Below the pieces are notes generated by a model. The model was not told the DNA's origin. It saw only the letters and a program-made list of their open reading frames with translations, and ran no database searches. A program made the position numbers and the translations under genes. A stretch of DNA of 64,000 nt. Origin: Pseudomonas sp. PSB18. Lineage in GTDB: Bacteria > Pseudomonadota > Gammaproteobacteria > Pseudomonadales > Pseudomonadaceae. This document shows positions 37,482-46,828 of this stretch, one piece after another (position 1 is the first letter of the stretch; every line of letters begins with the position of its first letter). Location: NCBI RefSeq assembly GCF_014596565.1, contig NZ_NOIN01000001.1, positions 310,001 to 374,000 of the forward strand, in the 5' to 3' direction.

Positions 37482-39845
37482 TCAGAACAACCCCATCTGC
37501 CCGCCCACCAAGGTCTGGAAATCATCCCCCACGAAGGGCAGGATCGCATCCGCCACCGGCTGCAGCTGCTTGCTCACGTAGTGGTCATAGTCGATGGAGG
37601 CGCTGCGGGTTTCCAGCGGCTCGGGACCGGCGACGGTGATGACGTAGCTGATCCAGCCACCGCTCTGGTATTGCCGCGGGCGCCCCTGGCGCTGGTTGAA
37701 CTCGTCGGCAATCCGCGCCGCTCGCACGTGGGGCGGAATATTGCGCTCGTAGTCATCCAGCGGTCGACGCAGGCGCTTGCGGTAGACCAGTCGGTCATCG
37801 AACGCTCCGGCGAGGGTCTGTTGGACGTAATCGCGCACGTAATCCTGGTAAGGCTTGCGGTGGAAGATTCGCTCGTACAGTTCCTGCTGGAACTGCCGGG
37901 CCAGCGGTGACCAGTCGGTGCGCACGGCCTCCAGCCCCTTGTAGACAATTTCGTCGCTACCGTCGGCACGGGTCACCAGCCCGGCGTAGCGCTTCTTGCT
38001 GCCTTCCTCGGCGCCACGAATCGTCGGCATCAGGAAACGCTTGAAGTGGGTTTCGAACTGCAGTTCCAACGCACTCTGCAACCCGAACGCCTCATGCACG
38101 TATTCGCGCCACCACTGGTTGACGTGCGCCACCAGCTCACGACCGATCCGGGCGGCCTCGTCCTGGCCATGGGCCCGGCGCAGCCAGACGAAGGTGGAGT
38201 CGGTATCGCCATAGATCACCACATGCCCCCGGGCTTCGATCAACTGCCGGGTCTGCTGCATGATCTGGTGGCCGCGCAAGGTAATGGATGAGGCCAACCG
38301 TGGATCGAAGAAGCGGCAACCGCTGGAACCAAGGACGCCGTAAAACGCGTTCATGATGATCTTCAAGGCTTGGGACAACGGCGCGTTGTGTTCGCGCTTG
38401 GCGGTTTCCCGGCCTTCGGCGACGCGCGCCACGATGGATGGCAGGCAATGGCGGGTGCGTGAGAACCGTGCGCCGCGAAAGCCCGGCACCGACTCGCGGT
38501 CGTCGGGGTGGCGCAGGCCTTCGATCAAGCCCACCGGGTCGATGAGAAACGTGCGGATAATCGACGGATACAGGCTCTTGTAGTCCAGTACCAGGACCGA
38601 TTCGTAGAGCCCGGGCTGGGAGTCCATGACAAAGCCGCCCGGGCTGGCCTGGGGCGGACGCTGGCCAAGATTCGGTGCAACGAACCCCTGGCGGTGCATC
38701 AGTGGCATATACAGATGCGTGAAGGCCGCCACCGAACCGCCGCTGCGGTCCGCCGGCAAGCCGGTGACGCTGGCCCGCTCCAACAGGAACTTGAGCAGCT
38801 CGGTCTTGGCGAAGATCCGCGTCACCAGCTCGCAGTCCTTGAGGTTGTAGCGGGCCAGGGCCGGCTTGTCCTCGGCGAACATGCGATTGATCTCGTCCAT
38901 GCGCTGGTAAGGGGTGCCGATGGCCTTGCCTTCTCCCAACAGCGTCTGGGCGACGTTTTCCAGGCTGAACGAAGGGAAGCTCCAGGTTGCCGAGCGCAGG
39001 GACTCGATGCCGTCGATGATCAACCGACCGGCCGCCGAGGCAAAAAAGTGGTTGTCGCGCGCACCGTGCTCGCGCCACTGCATCTCTTCCCCGCCTCGCC
39101 CCAGGCGCAACGGCACGGCCAGCCGCCGGGCATGTTCGTGCAGCACGCGCAGATCGAACTGCACCAGGTTCCAACCGATGATCGCGTCGGGGTCGAAACG
39201 GGCGAACCAGTCGTTGAGTTTCTTCAGCAGGACCGTGCGGGAATCACAGTATTCGAGCTGGAAATCCACGCCGCTGTCGTCGCCATTGGGTGGGCCGAGC
39301 ATGTACACCTGGCGCTCGCCGCAGCCTTCCAGGGCAATGGAATACAGTTCACCCTGGGCCGTGGTCTCGATATCCAGGGACACCAGGCGCAACGCCGGAC
39401 GGTAATCGGGGGCCGGTTTCATCTGCGCGTCCAGCAACAGGCCATCGGCGCCCGGCGTACCACTGAACCAGACCGGCGCGGTGATGTAACGCTCCATCAG
39501 GTAGCGCTCGGGCGGCCGGATATCGGCTTCGAATACGTCCACGCCCGCACGCCGCAGGGTCGTGTCCAGACGCATCAGCTGGGCGTGTTGGCGGCAATAC
39601 AGGCCCAGCACCGGTCGATGCTCGAAATCCAGCAGGTCGAGGGGTCGTAGTTCAATGTCCTTCTCCCCTTGCAGCAAGGCTTCGACCTGTCCCCGCTGGA
39701 GCTGCGGCACGAACGCCACCGACGGCTGTACCGCCAGCCGCACACGCCGGGGCCCGGCGTCTGTCGCCAACCAGAATTCGACTTCGGTGCCCGCCGGGGT
39801 ATCGCGCCAATGCCGGGTCAGGACGAAGCCCTGCTGTAAATCCAC
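37482..39845 (-). CDS. polB: DNA polymerase II
   Basis: Family B DNA polymerase of 787 aa, close in length to E. coli PolB (783). The 3'-5' exonuclease motif is SLDIETT; polymerase motif A is [10 protein letters not shown], motif [20 protein letters not shown], motif [11 protein letters not shown], and the KKRYAG motif follows. The GTG at 39845 aligns with the E. coli start ([17 protein letters not shown]). It repairs and restarts DNA synthesis after damage. No LexA box (CTGT-N8-ACAG) is visible upstream, so SOS control as in E. coli is not supported here. Confidence 0.96.
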   Translation of the reverse strand: MDLQQGFVLTRHWRDTPAGTEVEFWLATDAGPRRVRLAVQPSVAFVPQLQRGQVEALLQGEKDIELRPLDLLDFEHRPVLGLYCRQHAQLMRLDTTLRRAGVDVFEADIRPPERYLMERYITAPVWFSGTPGADGLLLDAQMKPAPDYRPALRLVSLDIETTAQGELYSIALEGCGERQVYMLGPPNGDDSGVDFQLEYCDSRTVLLKKLNDWFARFDPDAIIGWNLVQFDLRVLHEHARRLAVPLRLGRGGEEMQWREHGARDNHFFASAAGRLIIDGIESLRSATWSFPSFSLENVAQTLLGEGKAIGTPYQRMDEINRMFAEDKPALARYNLKDCELVTRIFAKTELLKFLLERASVTGLPADRSGGSVAAFTHLYMPLMHRQGFVAPNLGQRPPQASPGGFVMDSQPGLYESVLVLDYKSLYPSIIRTFLIDPVGLIEGLRHPDDRESVPGFRGARFSRTRHCLPSIVARVAEGRETAKREHNAPLSQALKIIMNAFYGVLGSSGCRFFDPRLASSITLRGHQIMQQTRQLIEARGHVVIYGDTDSTFVWLRRAHGQDEAARIGRELVAHVNQWWREYVHEAFGLQSALELQFETHFKRFLMPTIRGAEEGSKKRYAGLVTRADGSDEIVYKGLEAVRTDWSPLARQFQQELYERIFHRKPYQDYVRDYVQQTLAGAFDDRLVYRKRLRRPLDDYERNIPPHVRAARIADEFNQRQGRPRQYQSGGWISYVITVAGPEPLETRSASIDYDHYVSKQLQPVADAILPFVGDDFQTLVGGQMGLF

Positions 39846-39932
39846 CGCGGTGACCTCGAATCTTGGGTGAGGGGGGTAATTCTACCTGCGGCAAGAACAC
39901 TTAACCCGCTCAACTGACCCACCATCTGCCCT

Positions 39933-40070
39933 TGTGGCGAGGGAGCTTGCTCCCGCTGGGGTGCGAAGCAGCCCTCGAAAATCAGTAACCGCAGGGTATC
40001 AGTGTCGGGTTGATGCTCACTTACGATGGGGCTGCTGCGCAGCCCAGCGGGAGCAAGCTCCCTCGCCACA
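39933..40070. repeat. Type B repeat, inverted pair
   Basis: TGTGGCGAGGGAGCTTGCTC at 39933 is matched by its complement ending at about 40070, with GCTGCTGCGCAGCCCAGCGG inside. It occupies most of the 370-bp gap between polB and the CBS gene; the rest of the gap shows no gene. Confidence 0.85.
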
Positions 40071-40215
40071 GGGGCGGTGTGTGGCGAGAAATCGAGATAA
40101 ATTCGCTACCGATGGCGTTTTTGGACGACTGGCCGCCGTTTTACCGCTTGCCCTGCGCCGCTGGGTCTACGATTCTTTAACAACACCTGCAAAAACACCC
40201 CCGAGGCCCCTCCCA

Positions 40216-40656
40216 ATGAAAACCGTCGCGCAGTTGCTCCGGATGAAGGACGAGAAGAACCAGCATGTGCACACCATCTCACCGGACGACATGGTGTTGC
40301 AGGCCTTGATGCGCATGGCCGAGAAAAACGTCGGCGCCTTGTTGGTGGTGAAGAACGATGAAGTGCTGGGAATCATCAGCGAGCGCGATTATGCGCGCAA
40401 AATGGTCTTGCACGGCCGCTCATCGGTGGGCACGAAAGTCAGCGACATCATGGTATCTCCCGTGATCACCATCGATCCGCACCAGACCGTCGAGACCTGC
40501 TTGAGCATCATGACCGAAAAGCACCTGCGGCATTTGCCGGTGGTGGATGACGGCAAACTCGTCGGCCTGCTGTCCATCGGTGACCTGGTCAAGGAAGCCA
40601 TTGCCGAACAGGCGAACCTGATCCAACAACTGGAGCAGTACATTCGGGGCGAATGA
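40216..40656 (+). CDS. CBS-domain protein
   Basis: A 146-residue protein made of two CBS domains (about 15-65 and 80-135), with the paired motifs GALLVVKNDEVLGIISERDYARKMVLHG and HLRHLPVVDDGKLVGLLSIGDLVKEAI. CBS pairs bind adenosine nucleotides such as AMP, ATP or SAM. There is no enzyme domain, so it is a stand-alone sensor or regulator. It is followed by the pqi operon after 70 bp on the same strand. The partner protein is unknown. Confidence 0.9.
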   Translation: MKTVAQLLRMKDEKNQHVHTISPDDMVLQALMRMAEKNVGALLVVKNDEVLGIISERDYARKMVLHGRSSVGTKVSDIMVSPVITIDPHQTVETCLSIMTEKHLRHLPVVDDGKLVGLLSIGDLVKEAIAEQANLIQQLEQYIRGE

Positions 40657-40726
40657 TCGGCGCGTCAGGTTGCTCATTCCCAACTCACTTCTATATTGAA
40701 GGGGTTGTCCCTGCCCGAGCACCCCG

Positions 40727-41323
40727 ATGGCCGACGCCGAGCGACTGATCATTTGCGAACATTGCGATGCGGTGTACGAGCCGGTGGAGCTCGTCCCGCA
40801 TCAGAAAGCCTCGTGCGTGCGATGTGGCGCGGTGATCCAGCGCTATAACGGGCTGACCATCGAAAAACGCCTGGCCTTGAGCGTGACGGCGGCGGTGTTA
40901 TGGGCCTTCGCCAACGTCTACCCGGTGATGAGCATCCGTTTCCAAGGCCTGAGCAACAGCGCCACGCTGTGGGACTCCATCGTGGCCCTGAGCCAGGGGC
41001 CGATTGCTTTCATCGCTCTGGTGGCAGCGGTGGCGATTATCATCGCCCCGGTCCTTCAACTGGTGCTGCTGCTCTGGGTGCTCGGCCATGCCTACGCCAA
41101 CCGCCGTGCGCCGGGGTTCAACCTGTGCATGCGTAGCCTGGAAACGCTGCGACCGTGGAGCATGCTGGAGGTCTGCCTGCTGGGCGCACTGGTGGCGGTG
41201 ATCAAACTCGCCGGGATGCTGGACGTACTGCCGGGTATCGGCCTGTTCGCCCTGGCGGCCTTGAGCCTGCTGATGATCCGGATTGCCGGGCGCGACGTGC
41301 GCGACCTGTGGAGCAGCCTGTGA
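40727..41323 (+). CDS. pqiA: PqiA-like membrane protein, first copy
   Basis: A 198-residue paraquat-inducible protein A domain. It starts with a rubredoxin-like zinc motif ICEHCDAVYEP...ASCVRCGAVIQRYN (four Cys), followed by four membrane helices. E. coli PqiA carries two such units in one chain; here the two are separate genes, this one and the next. The stop overlaps the next GTG start. PqiA, with PqiB and PqiC, is thought to move lipids between inner and outer membrane. Confidence 0.9.
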   Translation: MADAERLIICEHCDAVYEPVELVPHQKASCVRCGAVIQRYNGLTIEKRLALSVTAAVLWAFANVYPVMSIRFQGLSNSATLWDSIVALSQGPIAFIALVAAVAIIIAPVLQLVLLLWVLGHAYANRRAPGFNLCMRSLETLRPWSMLEVCLLGALVAVIKLAGMLDVLPGIGLFALAALSLLMIRIAGRDVRDLWSSL

Positions 41324-41979
41324 ACGGCGAACCGCTGGATACCCCGCCGCTGGCCGGTGAGCTGAACCTGTGCCTGTGCCACGGCTGCGGCCTGGCCTGC
41401 GACATGACCGACGAGCCCGAGACCTGCCCGCGCTGCGACGCGGCCCTGCACCGACGCAAACCCGATGCCCTCACCCGCACCTGGGCCTACATGCTGGCCG
41501 CGCTGGTGTTCTATATCCCGGCCAACCTGCTGCCGGTGATGAACACCCGGATGCTCGGGGACGGCGCCGACAGCACCATCATCAGCGGCGTGATCGAATT
41601 CTGGCGCAGCGGCGCCTGGGACATCGCCCTGATCATCTTCATCGCCAGCATCGCCGTGCCCGGCATCAAGTTCGTGGTACTGACGCTACTGCTGCTCACC
41701 GTGCAACGCCGCAGCAACTGGGCCCAGCTCCAACGGGCCAAGCTGTACCGGCTGGTGGAGGTCATCGGCTATTGGTCGATGCTCGACGTGCTGGTGGTGG
41801 CCCTGGTGGCGGCGCTGGTGAAGTTCCAGGCACTGAGCGATATCGAACCGCGACCGGGGATCCTGTTCTTCGGTCTCGTCGTGCTGTTCACCATGCTGTC
41901 GGCCATGAGTTTCGACCCACGGCTGATCTGGGATACTCCACCCTCGAAGGAGGCCATGGATGAAGTCGCAAGCCACTGA
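41320..41979 (+). CDS. PqiA-like membrane protein, second copy
   Basis: A 219-residue second PqiA unit that starts with GTG at 41320 inside the stop of the first copy. It has a four-Cys motif CLCHGCGLACD...CPRCDAALHRR and four helices, with PANLLPVMNTRMLGDG in the first. It overlaps the pqiB start by 20 bp. Together with the previous gene it corresponds to the N- and C-terminal halves of full-length PqiA. Confidence 0.9.
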   Translation: MNGEPLDTPPLAGELNLCLCHGCGLACDMTDEPETCPRCDAALHRRKPDALTRTWAYMLAALVFYIPANLLPVMNTRMLGDGADSTIISGVIEFWRSGAWDIALIIFIASIAVPGIKFVVLTLLLLTVQRRSNWAQLQRAKLYRLVEVIGYWSMLDVLVVALVAALVKFQALSDIEPRPGILFFGLVVLFTMLSAMSFDPRLIWDTPPSKEAMDEVASH

Positions 41980-43609
41980 CGGGCAGCAACCCGCGCCGGG
42001 TCGCGCCCACGTCACCAGCCGTCGCTGGTCGGTGTCGCTGGTGTGGATCGTGCCGATCATCGCAGTGCTGGTGGGCCTGTCCCTGGTGATCCACAACTGG
42101 CTGCAGGAAGGCCCGACCATCACCATTACCTTCAAGACTGGCGAAGGCCTGACCGCCAACAAGACCGCGGTGAAATACCGCAACGTGGTGATCGGCCAGG
42201 TCACGGACGTGCAGTTGAGCGACGACCAGAAAAACGTCACCGCCACGGTCAAGCTGGCCAAGAACGCCGATACGTTCACCCACGAAGACTCGGTGTTCTG
42301 GGTGGTCCGGCCGCGCATCGGCGCCGGCGGCATTTCCGGGATCGACACGTTACTGTCCGGGGACTTCATCGGGGCCGACGCCGGGCATTCGAAAGTACGC
42401 GCCAAGTCGTTTACCGGCCTCGAGGCACCGCCGCCGATCACCTACGGCGAACCGGGCAAGCGCTTTACCCTGCACTCCCAGGACCTCGGTTCGCTGGACA
42501 TCGGCTCGCCGGTTTATCTGCGCAAGATTCCCGTGGGCCAGGTGGTGTCCTACGCCCTGGACGCCGACGGCAAGGGCGTCAATATCGAAGTCTTCATCAA
42601 CGCACCGAACGATGCCTATGTCACCGAGAACACTCGCTTCTGGAACGTCAGCGGTGTGGACCTGAATGTCGGTGCCAATGGGTTCGCGGTCAGGACCGAA
42701 TCGCTTTCGGCTTTGCTGGTCGGCGGCATCGCGTTCAGGGCACCGGAATACAGCCCCAACGACACGCCGGCAGCCGAAGACAAGAACTACGAACTGTTCG
42801 CCGACCAACAAAGCGCCCTGGCGCCACCCAGTGGCAAGGCGCAATACCTGGCGCTACGTTTCGACCAGGCGCTGCGTGGCTTGAAGGTCGATGCACCGGT
42901 GGAATTCCTTGGCGTGGAAGTCGGCAGGGTCGTCGCCATCAACCTGGATTTCGATGAGAAGCAACGCAGTTTTCCCGTCAACGTCGGCGTGGTGATCTAC
43001 CCCCAGCGCCTGGGCAAAGCCCACGAAAAACTGCTCAAGGCGCTCAATCATGATCCCGAAGACGAAGCCGCCTCGGCCCGCCTGATCGGCAGTTTCGTCG
43101 AACGTGGCCTGCGCGCCCAGGCCCGCAGCGGCAGCCTGCTGACCGGGCAGTTGTACATTTCCCTGGACTTCTATCCCAAGGCTGAAAAAGTCGCTTTCGA
43201 CCCCGCCGCCCGCCCCGTCCGTATCCCGACCATCCCTGGCAGCCTCCAGCAGTTGCAGGAGCAACTGCAGTCGGTGGTCGAGCGGATCAACAAGCTGCCA
43301 CTGGAAAGCATCGCCAGCAACCTGGATGGCAACCTCGTGGAGTTGCGCAAAGGCCTGAAGCAATTCAACGGCAAGACCCTGCCAGGCGTGCAGAACACCT
43401 TGCAAGACGTCAGCAAGACCCTGCAATCGGCCAATGCCACGCTGGCCGAAGACTCCCCACAGCGCGAACAGTTGAGCCAGACCCTCGACGATCTCGGCCG
43501 CATGTCGCGCTCACTGCGTGAGCTGTCCGACTACTTGAGCCGTCATCCCGAATCGCTGCTGCGCGGTCGTCCCAAGGACGCCCCGCTCACTTTCCCGGTG
43601 AAAGAATGA
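41960..43609 (+). CDS. pqiB: PqiB, MCE-domain lipid-transport protein
   Basis: A 549-residue periplasmic protein with one N-terminal membrane helix (VSLVWIVPIIAVLVGLSLVI) and three MCE (MlaD) domains, starting around GPTITITFKTGEGLTANKTAVKYRNVVIGQVTDV, then a long C-terminal helical region (QQLQEQLQSVVERINKLPL to ELSDYLSRHPESL) that forms a coiled-coil needle. AAGGAGG lies before the ATG. As in E. coli it should form a hexameric tube between the membranes, with PqiA in the inner membrane and PqiC outside. Confidence 0.95.
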   Translation: MKSQATDGQQPAPGRAHVTSRRWSVSLVWIVPIIAVLVGLSLVIHNWLQEGPTITITFKTGEGLTANKTAVKYRNVVIGQVTDVQLSDDQKNVTATVKLAKNADTFTHEDSVFWVVRPRIGAGGISGIDTLLSGDFIGADAGHSKVRAKSFTGLEAPPPITYGEPGKRFTLHSQDLGSLDIGSPVYLRKIPVGQVVSYALDADGKGVNIEVFINAPNDAYVTENTRFWNVSGVDLNVGANGFAVRTESLSALLVGGIAFRAPEYSPNDTPAAEDKNYELFADQQSALAPPSGKAQYLALRFDQALRGLKVDAPVEFLGVEVGRVVAINLDFDEKQRSFPVNVGVVIYPQRLGKAHEKLLKALNHDPEDEAASARLIGSFVERGLRAQARSGSLLTGQLYISLDFYPKAEKVAFDPAARPVRIPTIPGSLQQLQEQLQSVVERINKLPLESIASNLDGNLVELRKGLKQFNGKTLPGVQNTLQDVSKTLQSANATLAEDSPQREQLSQTLDDLGRMSRSLRELSDYLSRHPESLLRGRPKDAPLTFPVKE

Positions 43610-43626
43610 TCAGAGGAGCACACGCC

Positions 43627-44163
43627 ATGCCGTCGATGCTGAAACTCGCCCTCGTCGCCCTGGCGCTGCTGCTCGGTGCCTGTCGCAGCGATCCGATTCA
43701 TTACCACACCTTGAGCCCGGTCCAACCGACGGGTAAACCGCTCTCCAAGGTCGACATCCAGGTCGAGCAGGTCAGCGTCCCGCCTCAGGTGGATCGCACC
43801 CAGATGGTCATACGCCAAGGCAACAGCGGGTTGGCGATCCTGGAGACCGAATGGTGGGGCGCCAGCCTGGCGGATGAGCTGCGAAGCAGTCTGGAGGAAC
43901 AACTGAGCAATCCCGGCGCGCCGAAGGCGCTGCTGCGGGTCGACGTACAGCGTTTCGATTCAGTCCCCGGTCAGTACGCCCGCATGGACGTGCAATGGCG
44001 CCTGCGCAACCTCAGCGACGAAGTCCACGCCTTTACCTGCCGCAATCACCTGCAGACGCCTGCCGGAAGCACCCTCGACGCGCTGGTGCTGGCCCACCAG
44101 AATAACGTCCGCCAGTTCGTCGACCTCATCGCCCAGGCGGCCACTCGAAAAGCATGCCCATGA
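43627..44163 (+). CDS. pqiC: PqiC-like lipoprotein
   Basis: A 178-residue outer-membrane lipoprotein (ABC-transport auxiliary, DUF330 family) with lipobox LLGAC at Cys19. The ATG at 43627 gives a normal signal peptide behind AGAGGAG; the ATGA overlap at 43606 is the alternative. Downstream it converges with a GST gene, 15 bp apart. It anchors the PqiB tube at the outer membrane. Length and position match the pqi operon. Confidence 0.9.
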   Translation: MPSMLKLALVALALLLGACRSDPIHYHTLSPVQPTGKPLSKVDIQVEQVSVPPQVDRTQMVIRQGNSGLAILETEWWGASLADELRSSLEEQLSNPGAPKALLRVDVQRFDSVPGQYARMDVQWRLRNLSDEVHAFTCRNHLQTPAGSTLDALVLAHQNNVRQFVDLIAQAATRKACP

Positions 44164-44178
44164 CCCTTTCGGGCACGG

Positions 44179-44808
44179 CTACGCAGGCCAATGCAGTGTC
44201 AGCACCGGGGCCACACGCGGATGCTGGTCGATGCGCTCCAGCACTGCATGGAATTCCGGTCGTGCACTGAGCATCGCCTCGCGCGTTCCGGCCCACTTGG
44301 TAATCACCGCCGCGAGAATATCCAGCGCTCCCGGCTCGGCGCCGCTGAAAAACGGTTGCGCCGGAAACTGATCGGCAAACAACGCCCAGTTGCGATAGAG
44401 GCGTTGCTTCGTGCCCGACACCAATTGCCGCCGGGTTGCCTCACCCGCCTCGGCCAGCCAGCGCTCCGGAAAATCGATGATCCCGATGGGCGTGTAGCAA
44501 TTGGCGGCGATGTAAACCAGGCCCCGTATGGCTTGTGCACGCTGGACCGGGTCCTCGGGCAGCAACTTCGATTCCGGATAGGCCAGCCCGAGATGGATCA
44601 GAATGGCCGCGGCTTCGGTCAGCACCGACCCGTCCGGCAACTGCAAGGTCGGAACCTGTTTCTGAGGATTCAACGCCTCGAGTGCTTTCGCCGCGTCATT
44701 GTCCTCGGTCGAATAGGCATCAACCCGGCGATATGGCACACCACATAAGCACAGGGCAATCTCCACCGCCGAAGAACCGGATTGCCTGTAGCCGAATAAC
44801 TGATACAT
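44179..44808 (-). CDS. Glutathione S-transferase family protein
   Basis: A 209-residue GST with an N-terminal thioredoxin fold (MYQLFGYRQSGSSAVEIALCLCGVPY; the Ser/Ser pair is the likely glutathione-activating region) with NPQKQVPTLQLPDGSVLTEAAAILIHL as the glutathione loop, and a helical C-terminal domain. AGGAGG precedes the ATG by 8 bp. It is a single gene. It may conjugate electrophiles; the class is not clear. Confidence 0.9.
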   Translation of the reverse strand: MYQLFGYRQSGSSAVEIALCLCGVPYRRVDAYSTEDNDAAKALEALNPQKQVPTLQLPDGSVLTEAAAILIHLGLAYPESKLLPEDPVQRAQAIRGLVYIAANCYTPIGIIDFPERWLAEAGEATRRQLVSGTKQRLYRNWALFADQFPAQPFFSGAEPGALDILAAVITKWAGTREAMLSARPEFHAVLERIDQHPRVAPVLTLHWPA

Positions 44809-45001
44809 AAGCCTGCCTCCTGGGACGGTTCAGTCGATAGAACCCCGAGGACGACCGATGTTCCGCTCTGTGGACGACCTGCACATCGACCAGCTATCAC
44901 CGCCGTCGATGTTCACCATCACGTCAATGAAGTTCTCATGATGGCTGCCCGACGCAACAATGGCCCCACACAAACCCACAGCATCCCCGGAGCACACCAT
45001 C

Positions 45002-45397
45002 ATGAAACGCCAAATCATCCTCAGCCTCGCTTTCTCGGTTCTGGCAGCCAACGCGTTCGCCGCTTCTTCCCACCCGGTCGTTGCCGAAGGTGGTTCCGAT
45101 CGACTGATTGAAAACCGTGTGGCCGAAGGTGGTTCGGATCGCTTGATCGAGAACCGTGTCGCTGAAGGTGGTTCGGATCGCTTGATCGAGAACCGTGTCG
45201 CTGAAGGTGGCTCGGATCGCTTGATCGAGAACCGCGTCGCTGAAGGTGGTTCGGATCGTCTGATCGAGAACCGCGTCGCTGAAGGTGGTTCGGATCGTCT
45301 GATCGAGAACCGCGTCGCTGAAGGTGGTTCGGATCGTTTGATCGAAAACCGCGTCGCTGAAGGTGGTTCGGATCACCTGACCCAGAACCGCGCATGA
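45002..45397 (+). CDS. Secreted protein of eight 13-residue tandem repeats
   Basis: A 131-residue protein with a signal peptide (MKRQIILSLAFSVLAANAFA, cleavage near 20-21) followed by ASSHPV and eight copies of VAEGGSDRLIENR. The last copy differs (DHLTQNR) and ends NRA. There is no Cys, Trp or Pro after the signal; the mature part is acidic-neutral with E, D, R. GGAG lies 9 bp before the ATG at 45002. A strong terminator follows at 45421. It is monocistronic. It resembles no enzyme family I know, and similar AEGGSDR-repeat proteins occur in other pseudomonads by recollection only. Function unknown. Confidence 0.85.
   Translation: MKRQIILSLAFSVLAANAFAASSHPVVAEGGSDRLIENRVAEGGSDRLIENRVAEGGSDRLIENRVAEGGSDRLIENRVAEGGSDRLIENRVAEGGSDRLIENRVAEGGSDRLIENRVAEGGSDHLTQNRA
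45080..45391 (+). repeat. Eight tandem 39-bp repeats (coding)
   Basis: Eight in-frame 39-bp units. Units 5 and 6 are identical, the inner units differ by only a few third-position bases, while unit 1 and unit 8 are the most diverged. This is the pattern expected if copies are gained or lost by slippage or unequal crossing-over. The units are contiguous, with no spacers. Confidence 0.95.
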
Positions 45398-45420
45398 CTT
45401 GCCGCCCTGCTCTGCCCGAC

Positions 45421-45451
45421 AAAAGCCCGGCCTTATCCGCCGGGCTTTTTT
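45421..45451 (+). terminator. Rho-independent terminator of the repeat-protein gene
   Basis: Stem AAAAGCCCGGC / GCCGGGCTTTT with loop CTTATCC, followed by T residues, 23 bp after the repeat-protein stop. The A-rich left arm means it may also work from the minus strand. Confidence 0.93.
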
Positions 45452-45468
45452 CATGGTCGCTGATCGCC

Positions 45469-45517
45469 AGGCTCTGTGTGAAAAGCTCTGAGTATCAAGG
45501 CTTTTCACACAGAGCCT
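45469..45517. repeat. Perfect 18-bp inverted repeat
   Basis: AGGCTCTGTGTGAAAAGC (45469-45486) and its exact complement (45500-45517) enclose a 13-base loop. There is no T tract next to either arm. The right arm covers part of the stop codon of the minus-strand DUF1615 gene. It does not match the REP families of this window. Confidence 0.9.
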
Positions 45518-46610
45518 AGCGTCCCGCCGACCGCGCCATGCACTGCTGATAGCGCTCGTCCACCCGCTTGGCAAACCATGCGGTGGTCAGCTTGCGGGTG
45601 ATTTTCGGGCTCTTGAGTACGATCCCCGGCAACACCGCACGAGGTAACCTTTTACCCTCGGCCTTTTCAGCCAATTCGAATACACGCTTGTAGAGCTTGC
45701 TGTCCTCGAACACCAGGCTGTCGCCCTGCTCCAACTGATCGCGAATGGTGGGGTTGCGCATTCCCAACGATTTCCCAAGCGTGCGCACCGCCAGTTCCGT
45801 ACTGCCGGGCATGATGGAGCCATGCTGGATCAGGTCACCGTCGAGGGCGAGGGAAATGCCTGAGGCGCGACTCACGGCATGCTGGAACGCCGCGTTGCGG
45901 CTGGCGTACCAACCGGCATTGAAGTCGGCGAAGCGATACAGCGGCTCGGGATAGCTCACCGGGTACCCCAGCAAATGCGCAATGCCGAAATACATCCCGC
46001 CGCGCCGGCTGAACACTTCCTGGCGAATCGAACCCTCCACCGTATAAGGATAATCTCGGGCATTGGCCTGGGCGAAGGCGATACTGACCTGCATCGGCCC
46101 GCCGGTGTGCACCGGGTTGAAACCGTCGAACAGCGTTTTACCCAACGGCACCATGCCAATGAAATCATCAAAAATGCCGCTCAGCTCCTTCTCGCTGCGC
46201 ACCGCGGCGAGCCGGTCGCTGTAACTTTTGCCATTGGACGAACGCACCTGGAGCGCGCCACTGACCAATAGCCCGGGAATATGCAGCTTCGCCGCACGAC
46301 GGTCGATTTCCTGCCGGGCAATCTTGCCCAGCCCCGGCACCGTGGGGTCGGCCTGGAACGTCGATTCCTGCTCAGCGACAGCCAGCACCGAACAGATATT
46401 CTGCGTCGTAGGCGGGATCTGCTGCGCGGCAAACGCAACATAGATGTCCGTGGCCCAACCTTCGCGGTCCGCGGTCTTGGCCGGCAACAACCGCACGATC
46501 TGCGCCTTGACCTCGGTGGGCTGCCGCTCAGGCTCCTGGACCTGATGACTGCCGCAACCGGCCAGGACCAGCAGCGCCGGAAGAATGAACATCCATCGAT
46601 TGAAAAGCAT
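45516..46610 (-). CDS. DUF1615-family lipoprotein
   Basis: A 364-residue lipoprotein with lipobox VLAGC (Cys19), matching in my recognition the DUF1615 family. The body contains AEQESTFQADPTVPGLGKIARQEI, a lysozyme/transglycosylase-like patch with a conserved Glu-Ser-x-Phe, and YFGIAHLLGYPVSYPEPLYRFADFNAGWYASRNAAFQ. That suggests a cell-wall-related role, but activity is not established. GGAG precedes the ATG. It converges on the repeat-protein gene, its stop lying in the 18-bp inverted repeat. Confidence 0.88.
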   Translation of the reverse strand: MLFNRWMFILPALLVLAGCGSHQVQEPERQPTEVKAQIVRLLPAKTADREGWATDIYVAFAAQQIPPTTQNICSVLAVAEQESTFQADPTVPGLGKIARQEIDRRAAKLHIPGLLVSGALQVRSSNGKSYSDRLAAVRSEKELSGIFDDFIGMVPLGKTLFDGFNPVHTGGPMQVSIAFAQANARDYPYTVEGSIRQEVFSRRGGMYFGIAHLLGYPVSYPEPLYRFADFNAGWYASRNAAFQHAVSRASGISLALDGDLIQHGSIMPGSTELAVRTLGKSLGMRNPTIRDQLEQGDSLVFEDSKLYKRVFELAEKAEGKRLPRAVLPGIVLKSPKITRKLTTAWFAKRVDERYQQCMARSAGR

Positions 46611-46723
46611 AGGGCTCCATCAGGTTTGTACTCCAGAGCACCATACGATCAAAAGCAGGGAGAGGCTATATTCCGTCGTTCTACACATGGATAAAACCGG
46701 CTCAATAACCACCGGAAAACCCA

Positions 46724-46814
46724 TGTGGGAGCCCGGCTTGCCCGCGAAGACGGCGGCACATCCAACATCGATGCAAACTGGCCCACCGCTATCGCGAGCA
46801 GGCTCGCTCCCACA
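46724..46814. repeat. REP pair, degenerate left element
   Basis: A diverged copy GTGGGAGCCCGGCTTGCCCGC at 46725 is paired with a consensus inverted copy ending at 46814. It lies upstream of the DUF1615 gene and downstream of hemB. Confidence 0.85.
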
Positions 46815-46828
46815 GGGGAATGGCTGGA

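Noticed and set aside
37482..39999. LexA box upstream of polB
   Set aside because: No CTGT-N8-ACAG match was found near the GTG start.
45080..45391. Tandem 39-bp repeats as a CRISPR array
   Set aside because: The units are directly adjacent without spacers, stay in one reading frame after a signal peptide, and no cas gene is present.
45080..45391. Repeat units as RTX calcium-binding nonapeptides
   Set aside because: The unit has GGSDRL, not the GGxGxDx(L/I/F)x pattern; one glycine is missing and the period is 13, not 9.
45469..45517. The 18-bp inverted repeat as a Rho-independent terminator
   Set aside because: No T run follows either arm, and a clear terminator lies at 45421-45451.
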